A DNA stretch of 64,000 bases from AP-15 sp963790875. Its GTDB lineage: Bacteria > Pseudomonadota > Alphaproteobacteria > ATCC43930 > CGMCC-115725. Positions 1 to 8,453 of the stretch are shown in pieces (the stretch's first letter is position 1; each line of letters starts with the position of its first letter). The stretch is from positions 1-64,000 of the forward strand of contig CAWBQT010000003.1 in the NCBI GenBank assembly GCA_963790875.1, read 5' to 3'. The notes below the pieces were generated by a model. That model was not told the origin of the DNA. It saw nothing but the letters and a program-made list of their open reading frames with translations, and searched no databases. A program made the position numbers and the translations under genes.

Positions 1-29
1 TAAGCATGCGGTGAGCGGCGCAGGTCGAG

Positions 30-271
30 CTATTCGGTCGAGTTGAGCTCGGGCGATGCGTTCCCGGCGGCACGTCTGTCAGCGATGACCTGTTTCAAGT
101 ATTCGATGCCGTCCCGAGTGAAGGCGTCATGGCGTCCTCGCCGAGGCCATAGACGTAGAGGCACCCATCTTCGGGGAACATGTCGATCGACAGATCGTGC
201 AGGCAGTCTTCGTCCTCGCCGAGGAGGTCGGCGACGTAGGCGATCGTGAAGACGGCGCTGATGGCGGCCAC
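30..271 (-). pseudogene. IS66 passenger protein, frameshifted
   Basis: Directly after the tnpC stop, a GTG at 271 opens a frame reading like the small acidic protein often found at the end of IS66 elements (AYVADLLGEDED, DLSIDMFPEDGCLYVYGLGED). The expected continuation (DAFTRDGIEYLKQVIADRRAAGN) lies in another frame from about base 127 and stops at base 30. One base is therefore missing near 125-130. The same shift occurs in copy 2 (37640-37881), so it predates the duplication. The function of this family is unknown. The comparison to the family is from memory, not a search. Confidence 0.6.
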
Positions 272-274
272 AGG

Positions 275-1954
275 TCAGGCCGCCAGCCGGCGCAGTGGCG
301 AGCAGGGCTGCCAGTTCCATGGCAGCAGTTCGTCGAGCTTACGAGCCGGATGTTCGGCGATGCGGGCGAGGACGTCGGCGAGCCAGGCTTGCGGATCGAC
401 GTCATTCATCTTGGCGGTGACAATCAGGCTGTACATTACTGCGGCGCGCTGCCCGCCGCGATCGGAACCGGCGAACAGCCATGATTTTCTGCCCAGCGCA
501 ATGCCGCGCAGGGCGCGCTCGGCGGCGTTGTTGGACATGCAGATGCGGCCGTCTTCGAGGAAGCGGGTGAAGGCCGGCCAGCGCTTGAGCATGTAGTCCA
601 TTGCCTTGGCGACATCGTTGCCGCGTGACAGCTTGGGCCGTTGCTCACGCATCCAGCGTTCCAGGTCGGCGACCAATGGGGCGCTCAGTTCCTGTCGGCT
701 GGCCCGGCGCTGTTCGGCATTTTGGCCATTGATCGCACGCTCGATGTCGAACAGCGCGTCGATGCGGCGGACCATCTCCAGCGCCAGCGGCGAGATCACG
801 GCGGTCTTGCCCTGCGCCTTGCGGCGCGCGTTGGCGGCGATGTCGGCCATGACGAAGAACGGCCGGCGGGCATGCACCCAGCACGCCGCCTCGATGAGCG
901 GGCCCGGCTGGCGGTCGGCTTCGTACAGTTTGTTGTAGCCGGCGAAAGCGTCTGCCTGGAGGATTCCGGCATAGTCGGCGAGATGCGCCTGGGCGTGTAC
1001 ACCGCTCCGATCGCGCGAGTAATAGAACATCGCCGCCGGCGGATCCGGCCCGCCGAACGGGCGGTCGTCGCGCACATATACCCAACATCGCCCGGTGTGG
1101 GTCTTGCCCTTGGCGAGGACCGGCACGGTCGTGTCGTCGCCATGCAAACGTTCCGCGGCGAAGACATGCGCCTCGATTCGGCTGATGAGCGGGGCCAGTA
1201 CGGCACAGCAGCCACCGACCTGGTCGGCCAGGGTCGACAGGCTGAGCGGCACGCCCTCCCGGGTATAGCGTTCGGCCTGGCGGTTGAGCGGCTGGTGCTG
1301 CCCGAACTTCTCGAACAGGATCATCGCCAACAGGCTGGGCCCGGCCCAACCCCGCGGAAGCACATGAAACGGCGCCGGCGCCTGGCTGATCTTCTCGCAG
1401 TCGCGACAGCTGAACTTCTCGCGGACATGCTGGATCACTTTCCACTGCCGCGGGATCACTTCCAGCGTCTCGGTGATGTCTTCGCCGAGTTTGCGCAGCC
1501 GCGCGCTGCCGCAGCACGGGCATTCCGTCGGCGCCGGTTCGACCACCCGCTCGCGCGGCAGGTCCGCCGGGAAGGGTTGGCGCGCCGGGCGCTTGCGGTT
1601 AAAGCCCGCTACCTTTGTGGTCTTGGCGACGGCCTGCTCGGCGGCAATCTCATCCTCGCTGGCGGAGCTCTTGAGTTCCGCGAAGGCCAGCTCCATCTGC
1701 TCGATGAGCCGGATGCTGCGTTCCGAGCGCTGGCCATAGAGCTGGTGCGTCAGCTTGGCGATCTGCAATCGCTGATGGGCGATCAGCGCCTCGTCGTCGG
1801 AGGCCTTGGCCTTGGCAACCGCGAGTTCCGCCTCGATCCGCGTCGCCCTGGCCGCTTCCTCCAGGCACTTCTCGCGCGCCGCCGACAACGCCGCCCGCAA
1901 TGCGGCAATGTCGTCGGGCAGGGTCTCGGGCGTCGTCACGAGACCGATTATCAC
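275..1954 (-). CDS. tnpC: IS66 family transposase TnpC, intact
   Basis: A 559-residue DDE transposase that catalyses IS66 movement. An N-terminal coiled-coil or leucine-zipper-like segment (residues ~10-90) is followed by the zinc-finger region (ECPCCGSARLRKLGEDI, then CRDCEK). The DDE core comes next: first Asp in HGDDTTVPVL, second in LQADAFAGYN, Glu in NNAAERALRG. The C-terminus is the usual DELLPWNWQP segment. The start is ATG at 1954; a downstream GTG (codon 6) is also possible and is the only start shared with copy 2. The frame is open throughout, so this is the copy more likely to be active. Long plus-strand ORFs over it are shadows. Confidence 0.95.
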   Translation of the reverse strand: MIIGLVTTPETLPDDIAALRAALSAAREKCLEEAARATRIEAELAVAKAKASDDEALIAHQRLQIAKLTHQLYGQRSERSIRLIEQMELAFAELKSSASEDEIAAEQAVAKTTKVAGFNRKRPARQPFPADLPRERVVEPAPTECPCCGSARLRKLGEDITETLEVIPRQWKVIQHVREKFSCRDCEKISQAPAPFHVLPRGWAGPSLLAMILFEKFGQHQPLNRQAERYTREGVPLSLSTLADQVGGCCAVLAPLISRIEAHVFAAERLHGDDTTVPVLAKGKTHTGRCWVYVRDDRPFGGPDPPAAMFYYSRDRSGVHAQAHLADYAGILQADAFAGYNKLYEADRQPGPLIEAACWVHARRPFFVMADIAANARRKAQGKTAVISPLALEMVRRIDALFDIERAINGQNAEQRRASRQELSAPLVADLERWMREQRPKLSRGNDVAKAMDYMLKRWPAFTRFLEDGRICMSNNAAERALRGIALGRKSWLFAGSDRGGQRAAVMYSLIVTAKMNDVDPQAWLADVLARIAEHPARKLDELLPWNWQPCSPLRRLAA

Positions 1955-2114
1955 ATGCTGGCAGCCGTCCTTGCGTTATCAACTATAGGGTGAGTCAAAA
2001 TGTCGCACCCAATCTATTGCGCGATTGAGGCGCGACAATCAAGATGAGAATGGTGCGGCGCAGAAGGCATGGTCGACGGTTTGCGACGGTGGGGCCAGGG
2101 CGCGTGGTACTCGT

Positions 2115-2429
2115 TCAGTCGCGGCCGAAGCCGCGCGGCGGATCGAGGTCGGCGAGCTCGCCGAAATCGAACTCGACAATCGCTTGCAGGGCCTCGCCGG
2201 TCGCGGTCTCGCGCAACGGTTCCGGTAATGCCTCGAACCATTGCGTGTACTCGTTCTGCAAGGCGACAAGCTCGGCAACGGCATCACGCCAGCGCTGCGG
2301 GCGCGAGCGCCGGTCGGCCGGGCGGCGCCAGCGGCTGACCGGGGCGCCGGCATGACGGACCCGCCATCGGGCTTGCCGCTCGGCTCCGGTAAGCGCTAGC
2401 TGGCCGTGCGGCGGGCGTCCTTGGAGCAT
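2115..2429 (-). CDS. IS66-associated small protein of unknown function
   Basis: 104 codons between tnpB and tnpC, in the same direction. The protein begins MLQGRPPHGQLALTG, continues through a basic stretch (RRPADRRSRPQRWRDAV), and ends with an acidic part (FDFGELADLDPPRGFGRD). This is a passenger commonly seen in alphaproteobacterial IS66 elements. ATG 2429 was chosen because residues before it look non-coding and copy 2 has the equivalent start (MPRGRPPHG). The basic centre would suit DNA binding, but that is inference. It is conserved in both copies, which argues that it is a real gene. Confidence 0.6.
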   Translation of the reverse strand: MLQGRPPHGQLALTGAERQARWRVRHAGAPVSRWRRPADRRSRPQRWRDAVAELVALQNEYTQWFEALPEPLRETATGEALQAIVEFDFGELADLDPPRGFGRD

Positions 2430-2470
2430 TGCCAAGCCTCGTTGTCTTTCGTCACGTAACGGAGATCGGC

Positions 2471-2818
2471 TCAGCCGGCGACCTGCGGTCGCCAGGTGTG
2501 AACCGGGTTGCGCCAATCGATGCCGTCGAGCATGTAGGCCAGTTGCGCCGCGCTGATCGCCACCACGCCATCCGCCGGCGGAGGCCAGATGAAGCGGCCC
2601 CGCTCCAGCCGCTTGGCGTAGAGCGACATGCCGACGCCGTCATGCCACAGCACCTTGATCAGGTGACCGCTCTTGCCCCGGAACACGTAAAGATCGCCGG
2701 CGTGCGGGTCGCGCTTCAGCCGCTCCTGTACCTGCAGCGCCAGGCTGTTCATGCCGCGCCGCATGTCGGTGTGGCCGGTGGCGAGCCACACGCGCACCCC
2801 CGAGGGAACCGGGATCAT
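2471..2818 (-). CDS. tnpB: IS66 accessory protein TnpB
   Basis: 115 residues of the IS66 Orf2/TnpB family: MIPVPSGVRVWLATGHTDMR at the start, GDLYVFRGKSGHLIKVLWHD in the centre, and RLERGRFIWPP. The protein is needed for IS66 transposition, but its biochemical role is unclear. The start overlaps the tnpA stop by ATGA (2815-2818), implying translational coupling. A longer in-frame reading to 2887 runs back through tnpA sequence and is unlikely. Confidence 0.92.
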   Translation of the reverse strand: MIPVPSGVRVWLATGHTDMRRGMNSLALQVQERLKRDPHAGDLYVFRGKSGHLIKVLWHDGVGMSLYAKRLERGRFIWPPPADGVVAISAAQLAYMLDGIDWRNPVHTWRPQVAG

Positions 2819-3165
2819 CGCCGCACCAGCGCCTGCACCACCGCCGCGGCCAGCCCGGGCGGCGTCGACGGCGGGATGCGCAAGCAAGCTACCCCGCTGA
2901 ACTGGATCTCGATCGCCTCACTGCGCACCGCAATGCCTGGCCCGCAATCCGCATCCGCCGTCACCATCACGGCAGCAAAACCGGCACTACAGCTGCGCAG
3001 TTCCTGGCGCCAGCGATAGATCTGACCGGGACGAACATCCGCCCGGCGTGCCACCTCGGCAACGATCGCGCCCGGCGCAAACGCCGCCGCAACCACCGCC
3101 CGCTTCTGTTCCTCGCTCCAGCGTCGCCGCCGCTCCGGGGCGTTGAATAACTCGAACCTCGCCAT
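2815..3165 (-). CDS. tnpA: IS66 accessory protein TnpA
   Basis: 116 residues. The N-terminal helix-turn-helix has the typical form RRRRWSEEQKRAVVAAAF, VAEVARRADVRPGQIYRWRQEL. The C-terminal part is short and variable (IEIQFSGVACLRIPPSTP). It is the first gene of the element and probably binds the element's DNA. It overlaps tnpB by 4 bp. The copy at 40427-40780 differs by a few substitutions and one extra codon. Confidence 0.92.
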   Translation of the reverse strand: MARFELFNAPERRRRWSEEQKRAVVAAAFAPGAIVAEVARRADVRPGQIYRWRQELRSCSAGFAAVMVTADADCGPGIAVRSEAIEIQFSGVACLRIPPSTPPGLAAAVVQALVRR

Positions 3166-3279
3166 CGCACCGTCTCTTGCACCAGTGCAAGCACCGCCGC
3201 TTGCACTGGCGCCTACCCAGCCCGATCAGCTGAGAGACAGCAAGGCGGCCTTCCGCGAAGGGTTACGATGCAAACCCGT

Positions 3280-3606
3280 TTACCCGTTTTGATCCCCTTG
3301 GCCTTTTGCTGCTGCCTCGTTCCTGGCGGAATACAGGGCGGCGTCGGCAGCCACCAAGCGCGGGGTGCGGCCGAGCCTGGTTTGGTGCGCGTCGAAAGCG
3401 GCGATCAGCAAGTCGGCGTCGCTCGGTTGACGGTCATAGACTTCGTATTGGGCCAGACCCGGGTTGGAGGCGAGTTGCGTGATGGCGGCGGAGATCTGGG
3501 CTTCAACGCGTGAGAAAGCGTGGGTGAGCGCGGTTCGGTAGGGCGCGGTGCGTAGGGAGGGACGGCGGCGAGGCCTGGGCGTGAGCGAGCGGTTGTGAGT
3601 ACCCAA
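3280..3606 (-). pseudogene. Transposase fragment (ISNCY-like), cut by IS66
   Basis: The minus-strand reading contains ISAAITQLASNPGLAQYEVY, then DADLLIAAFDAHQTRLGR and TPRLVAADAALYSARNEAAA. This pattern resembles the DDE core of ISNCY/IS1182-like transposases (an Asp in a 'VAADAAFYSxxNE' motif). The frame ends a few bases after the IS66 copy 1 end at 3266, so IS66 probably landed inside this older element, and the rest would lie to the left of the window. The N-terminal residues (before ~3520) look non-homologous. The family name is a recognition call, not a search result. Confidence 0.55.
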
Positions 3607-3667
3607 GTACGGGTGAAAACGAGAGCGGTGCGAAAGCCTGTTTCATAGATCGGGTTGTCGGAGCAAA

Positions 3668-5398
3668 CTACTTCCATATCGTCACCGATGCATCCATCCA
3701 ACGATCCGGAACCTTTTCCAGATCGCTGACAAGCGAATGCAACCACTGCGGAACAGGAGGGCGGGGCTCATAGGAAAATACCCGCTGCGGCCGATACGCA
3801 GACGCCTCCGTGCTCGACACCTCGTCATCGGGGAGCACGATCACGAGATCGCCCGGAGCCGGTCGACTAGCAGCGTGACACCAGAAATCCCTATATCCGA
3901 CACACGGACCATCCTCGGCAATCGCCTTGCCGACCAAAACAACGTCGTTCAGTCCGGCACCTTCACCTTCGGCGCCTTCCACCGGAATACCTCGATAGCT
4001 GAGGTAAGAGGCAAATTCCATGATCACGTACGGCCTCGCAAACGGAAAAAACAACCTGAGAAGGGTTCCCCTGTGGTCGTGGTGTCGCTCTTCAACCACG
4101 CTTGCTATTTCAACCTTTGCATGAATGCCGTTCTTTATCTCAAATATATATCCGGTTGAAAAAACAATGTCTTGCAATACAACAAAAACCGCCACGCCAA
4201 ATACTGCTACTCTGTGCAATGTACTAATCTTTTTCAATGACAGAACACCAAACCGACCAACATATAGCAACGCGATGAGGTCCACCGGTGCCAGGTACCA
4301 CGGCTCGAAGATCCTAAGATAAAGATAGGCGAAGAAGCAAGCGACGCCACCGAGAGCGAGTCCATCCCACAACGGCAGCGGTTCCGCCAGGCGGCGCAGG
4401 ATAAGATACATCCTGCCCAGCACAACGGCCACCAACAGCCACGCCAATAAATCGCGCTCCCAGTAGGTGAGCAAGGTACTGACCAATGGCTGCTGAAGTA
4501 CGATGGTGTAATGCATATTAGGGTGGGAGCCCAGCGCAGCGAAATAAAAGAGTAAGAACAGTGCCGCCAGGCCAGCGAAGCTTAGGTCGAGACGGCCCTC
4601 CTTATCCCAAAGTCTATCGTAATCCCATCTTGCATGATCTCCGTTTCTGCAGTGCAATACGAGCCTTCCCGCTGCAAAGCCCAAGAGCAGCAAGAAAGCA
4701 GTCTCCTTATAATAAAGCATGATTTGCGCACAAAGCGCCGCGGTCACCGCCCATGCGGTAGACTCGGTCTGTTCGAAACGCCTAACGGACAGCACGAGAC
4801 AAACGAGGAACAATAGCTCGTTGCGCTCCGGGAAGATCAGTCCGCTGAAACTGATGAGAATGCTCGGAGTTAGCAAAGCGAGGATTGCAAGAACGGCACG
4901 GGCGGCAATGTTAAGTTCATCATCAAGGATCAGGAGTATGCAGACGAAGATAAAAAGCTCAGCTATCGGCAATACGTGATATCCGGAAATCGTATTGGTA
5001 AAGTGGCGTATCAGGCTGAACTCTTGCCAGTTAAGCGGACAAAAGCGTCCAATCGATGGCCAGATTTCCGGTGGGATGTTATGGCCTCTAAGCGACCCGA
5101 CGGTGAACCATGAATTGTCGTAGTAGGCGAAGTCCTCCCATGCTAAAGTCATCGCGATAAAGGACACGAGGAGCGCCGCGAGCAACGCCAGTGCAACGAT
5201 ACGTCCAGGCGTCCAAAACTGTCGCCAGGTCGGAATGAGTTTTCTTTGGCTCTGGTTCCAATTCTGGCCCCTTGCTGCCCGCCCGACAGCCCAAGCCACG
5301 CAGATCGCCGTCCCGGCAGTGAGGGTGGTCCAGGTGCGCAAAAAGTGTGCAAAGAGTATAGCGTGCAGGTCGTGGAGGATTGGGAGGAGAAAGGTCAT
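3668..5398 (-). CDS. Polytopic membrane protein, possible GT-C type glycosyltransferase
   Basis: About 576 residues from ATG 5398; an in-frame ATG at 5485 would add 29 residues. Roughly ten hydrophobic helices are followed by a soluble C-terminal domain of ~150 residues (LRLFFPFARPYVIMEFASYL, PAPGDLVIVLPDDE, PDRWMDASVTIWK). After the first helices comes a loop WEDFAYYDNSWFT then FCPLNWQEFSLIRHF. An acidic, aromatic first loop like this is typical of GT-C enzymes such as GT39/GT87, but I see no diagnostic match. A close paralogue, inverted and carrying a nonsense codon, lies at 8454-10214. The location beside glycosyltransferases suggests a role in glycan assembly. Function is not established. 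Confidence 0.7.
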   Translation of the reverse strand: MTFLLPILHDLHAILFAHFLRTWTTLTAGTAICVAWAVGRAARGQNWNQSQRKLIPTWRQFWTPGRIVALALLAALLVSFIAMTLAWEDFAYYDNSWFTVGSLRGHNIPPEIWPSIGRFCPLNWQEFSLIRHFTNTISGYHVLPIAELFIFVCILLILDDELNIAARAVLAILALLTPSILISFSGLIFPERNELLFLVCLVLSVRRFEQTESTAWAVTAALCAQIMLYYKETAFLLLLGFAAGRLVLHCRNGDHARWDYDRLWDKEGRLDLSFAGLAALFLLFYFAALGSHPNMHYTIVLQQPLVSTLLTYWERDLLAWLLVAVVLGRMYLILRRLAEPLPLWDGLALGGVACFFAYLYLRIFEPWYLAPVDLIALLYVGRFGVLSLKKISTLHRVAVFGVAVFVVLQDIVFSTGYIFEIKNGIHAKVEIASVVEERHHDHRGTLLRLFFPFARPYVIMEFASYLSYRGIPVEGAEGEGAGLNDVVLVGKAIAEDGPCVGYRDFWCHAASRPAPGDLVIVLPDDEVSSTEASAYRPQRVFSYEPRPPVPQWLHSLVSDLEKVPDRWMDASVTIWK

Positions 5399-6950
5399 CA
5401 ACCTCGTCCCGCGTTGAACCCAAATTTCATCCGATTTGGTGTACCAGGACACGCCATGGTGAAGTCTTCTCGGCGTCGATTGCAATAAACTCCATCGATG
5501 ACTCCGGAAGCCGAGGGGGTCAGTCGTCCTCCTCCCGGAGCCAAAATTTGTTGCCGCGCCTGCATCGAGGTAGACCTTCTTCTGTCAGTTCCGTTCCAGT
5601 CGAGCGCCCTTACGTCGGTTCGGCATCGCCAGGGATCGGGTGACGAGCGCCGAGAGTGACCACCGCTTTCTCGCTGGGAACGCGACGCGATGGCGAACCC
5701 GACCCCGAGGACCGGCTCGGCCGCCTCGTCGACGGTGAGGCGAACAACCTCGAGAACAAGCGCCTCCGCCCATCATCCGCGCGAAGCACGGCTGCACAAG
5801 TCCGCCGTCATCGAGCACGTCGGCTGCCGATACCGGTGCGGGCTCAACCGCGTCCTATTGCGGCCGGCTCGCCGACGACGGGTGGATCGACGTTCACGAC
5901 TGGCTGACTCCCATGCAAGCCCCTGCGTCGGCTGAGCTGGCAAGCCTGCACCTCGGTCACAAGGATATGCCAATCGGCCTGTGCCAAGAGCCGTGGAAAG
6001 ATCGCGTTGTGATTACCCTCTGCCCGGCGAGTGGTTAGCGGCGGTGTCGAGCATTGCCCGCGCCCGCCTGAGCACGGACCGTATCTCACTATAGACTATC
6101 CCGGAAAGATTGGCAGCTAGCGCGGATTATGCATCGGGCTCACGGGTGTAGCACAAGATATCGTGATGAGCTGGAACTCTCGGATCAACCAGAGCTGCGC
6201 CCGCGATAGCCACTGTCATATGTTACACTGTTTCTCCCCGGTTTGCCACCGCTGCAAGGCAAGGCCACGGTTGCCCACTTCGGTGGCTAACCTCCTCAGA
6301 AGACGTTTTGGTGTCATTCCGCGAGATCGAGCGCCGACTGAGACTGGCCCACCGATCGGTCGCGTATAGGTTTCGCGGACGCCGGAGAAAGTCGTGCACC
6401 CGCTTGTGGCCTTGCCTGGCCACCCCGATCAAGATATGGTGATTGTCGAATTAGCCAGTCATCAGGCGAACGGCCTCGGGAGATGAGCAAGCGGCAGCGG
6501 CGCGGGTCGCCAGTATCGCTGGTAGTTCATGTCCTCGCCTCAGCCCAGAAATGGGAAAAGTCGGCTCGGCTGAGGACGGGTTTCTGGAGGGGGGATTATC
6601 GTGTCGAAGTTCCAGCGACTTTTGAGGGTCAAGACGTAGAGGAAGCAAAGGGCAGCGGGAGTGACGACGATCGAACTCGGCACCAGCTTTCGTAGGTTAG
6701 GAGCCCGAACAGTTCGACGTCAGGGCTATGATGTCGCCACCCACCATCTTTCCGTTGACACTCTCCTACCGCGAAGCGGTTTACTCCAATCGGGCTTATG
6801 CGATTTTGAAGGCGGAGCGATACGAAAGGCGGAAGACAGGGGCTTGACGACTGAGCACGAAGACAGCCGGCCAGCCAAATACGGCATGACGCACACGGAG
6901 TTTATTCTTGGAATGAAGAAAGTGCTACATCACAATAGGGCCTCGGCACG
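5399..6950. other. Non-coding or degenerate interval
   Basis: No gene recognised. Small frames exist on both strands (for example 5585-5818 minus and 6661-6966 plus), but none has family motifs, a convincing ribosome site or consistent codon use. A short plus-strand frame near 6729-6850 (starting MMSPPTIFPLTLSYREAVYS) is not recognised. The interval probably holds worn-out accessory DNA. Confidence 0.5.
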
Positions 6951-7853
6951 ATGGACGTCTCACTAATTATTTGTACACGTAATCGCTGCCTGCAGCTCGC
7001 CCGCTGCCTTCATCACGTACAGGATATCGCGTTCGACCGACCTTGGGAATTGATTATAGTCGATAATGGATCAACCGACGAAACGGCCTCCTCTGTGCAG
7101 GAATTCATAAAAATCAGTTCAATCCTGACGGTATACGTGCTTGAGACGAAGTTAGGAAAATCTAATGGGTTGAACGCCGCATTAGGGATCGCGCGCGGCA
7201 CGATTTTGGCCTTCACCGACGATGACTGCTATCCCGCCCCCGATTTTCTTGTGCGGACATGGGCTGCCTTCGAAGATGCTTCGGTCGGTTATATAACAGG
7301 GCGCATCACGCTGCATGATCCTACAGATATTCCCATTACGATCAACGAATCCACCACACCGCGAGTAATTCCGAAAAAGTCATACATGCCTACCGGCCTT
7401 GTTCACGGCGCAAACATGGCCTTTAGAAAATGTGTTCTCGTCCGTATCGGCGGATTTGACCCTTTGTTTGGTCCGGGTATGTTGTTTTTTGCTGGTGAGG
7501 ATATCGACGTGGCAAGTCGCGCGAACGCCATGGGCTGGACGGGGAAATACTGTCCTGAGGTAGTTGTCAGGCATCACCACGGACGAAAAACATCCGACGC
7601 TCCACGCCTTTGGAAATCCTATGCCATTGGGCGTGGTGCATATCACATGAAGCTGTTATTATGCGGTCAATTCTTGTGGTTCGCGCAGGCCATTTATCAG
7701 CTTCGTTGGCGGTATAGGCTAAGTCGCAGGACAATTCTATGGGAACAAGTTGGTGCAGCGCAATATATCTATGTATTATTTTCCCAATATTTCCAAAAAT
7801 GGTTAAGAAAAGTCTTGATGAATGATCTGAGACACAAAAGAAACAGTCGGTGA
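6951..7853 (+). CDS. Family 2 glycosyltransferase
   Basis: 300 residues, complete GT-A fold. It opens MDVSLIICTRNRCLQLARCL, then LIIVDNGSTDET for nucleotide binding. The metal-binding acidic motif is LAFTDDDCYP (around residue 90), and the acceptor or catalytic segment is FFAGEDIDVASRANAMGW with HHHGRKT following. It would transfer a sugar from a nucleotide donor onto a lipid-linked or growing glycan at the inner face of the membrane. By eye the gene is richer in A+T than its neighbours, which suggests separate acquisition. It stands alone on the plus strand between decayed sequence. Confidence 0.88.
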   Translation: MDVSLIICTRNRCLQLARCLHHVQDIAFDRPWELIIVDNGSTDETASSVQEFIKISSILTVYVLETKLGKSNGLNAALGIARGTILAFTDDDCYPAPDFLVRTWAAFEDASVGYITGRITLHDPTDIPITINESTTPRVIPKKSYMPTGLVHGANMAFRKCVLVRIGGFDPLFGPGMLFFAGEDIDVASRANAMGWTGKYCPEVVVRHHHGRKTSDAPRLWKSYAIGRGAYHMKLLLCGQFLWFAQAIYQLRWRYRLSRRTILWEQVGAAQYIYVLFSQYFQKWLRKVLMNDLRHKRNSR

Positions 7854-7926
7854 GTTTGCGCGCTCCGGCTTCTGTTTCTTGGACAGGTTTCGACGATGAT
7901 GATCGCGGTTTGCGGTTCAAGCCGGC

Positions 7927-8181
7927 TCAGATCAGGTCGGCGAAACTTCTTTCGGTCTTGCCGAAGCGATGAACGGTGCGCTCCCGTCCGACGGCAGCTT
8001 GGCGATCCGGCAGAAGACCACGGTGAAGACGGCCATCGCCAGCAGCGGCTGCACCGCCGCCGAGGCGACCCCGATCACCGTCTGCTTTGATCGCATTGCA
8101 CCGCATCGCGAGGTCGCACCACGCCAGCACCCGGAAGAGTTCACGATAAGTGCCACAGGTCGCGCCGATAGTCGCGCTCAA
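7927..8181 (-). pseudogene. wzm relic: ABC-2 polysaccharide export permease with internal deletion
   Basis: One frame gives TYRELFRVLAWCDLAMRCN. After a one-base shift the next gives SKQTVIGVASAAVQPLLAMA, then VFTVVFCRIAKLPSDGSAPF. These match the N-terminus of Wzm-type permeases (RYRQTVIGVAW...QPLLTM...FG.LAKLPSDG). The frame then jumps to HRFGKTERSFADLI and a stop, which is the normal C-terminal end of the same family. About 180 central residues are therefore missing. A second relic with only the C-terminus lies before wzt at 21652-21741. Confidence 0.75.
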
Positions 8182-8453
8182 GCCGACCGGGCTCGATCAC
8201 GAATCTGCATGCCACCTGCCGCCGATACTTCCGCACCTCGTGGATTTTTTCTTGACTCGGCCGTTCGCCGTTCGGGAATGACCGCAGGGCAATTCCTGCG
8301 GCGGCTCTTGGCCCGGACGGAGCGGGAGCCGGCGATCATTGAGGGCGCCGGCGGCCGGGTTCGCCGCGGTACTTGGCGGTATTCACGGCGGCGCGACAAA
8401 AACCCCGGAAATGGCGCGCATTGGCAAACGCAATCGGAAGAGCGTAGGCGTAC

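Larger units (their letters stand above)
1..3266 (-). mobile_element. IS66-family insertion sequence, copy 1
   Basis: Near-identical to the element at 37610-40881, with which it aligns from base 1 at an offset of 37610. Only the first terminal base (G) lies outside the window. The right end is GGTTAC at 3261-3266, whose complement GTAACC matches the GTAA start of the other end. Gene order on the minus strand is tnpA, tnpB, a 104-codon passenger, tnpC, then a frameshifted passenger. The 8 bases after the right end (GATGCAAA, 3267-3274) would be the target duplication, but the left flank is out of view. This copy keeps an intact tnpC, unlike copy 2. Confidence 0.93.

Noticed and set aside
641..1993. 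450-codon plus-strand ORF
   Set aside because: Antisense shadow of the intact IS66 tnpC; the protein is Arg/Ala-rich without motifs and recurs only because the IS is duplicated (38251-39318).
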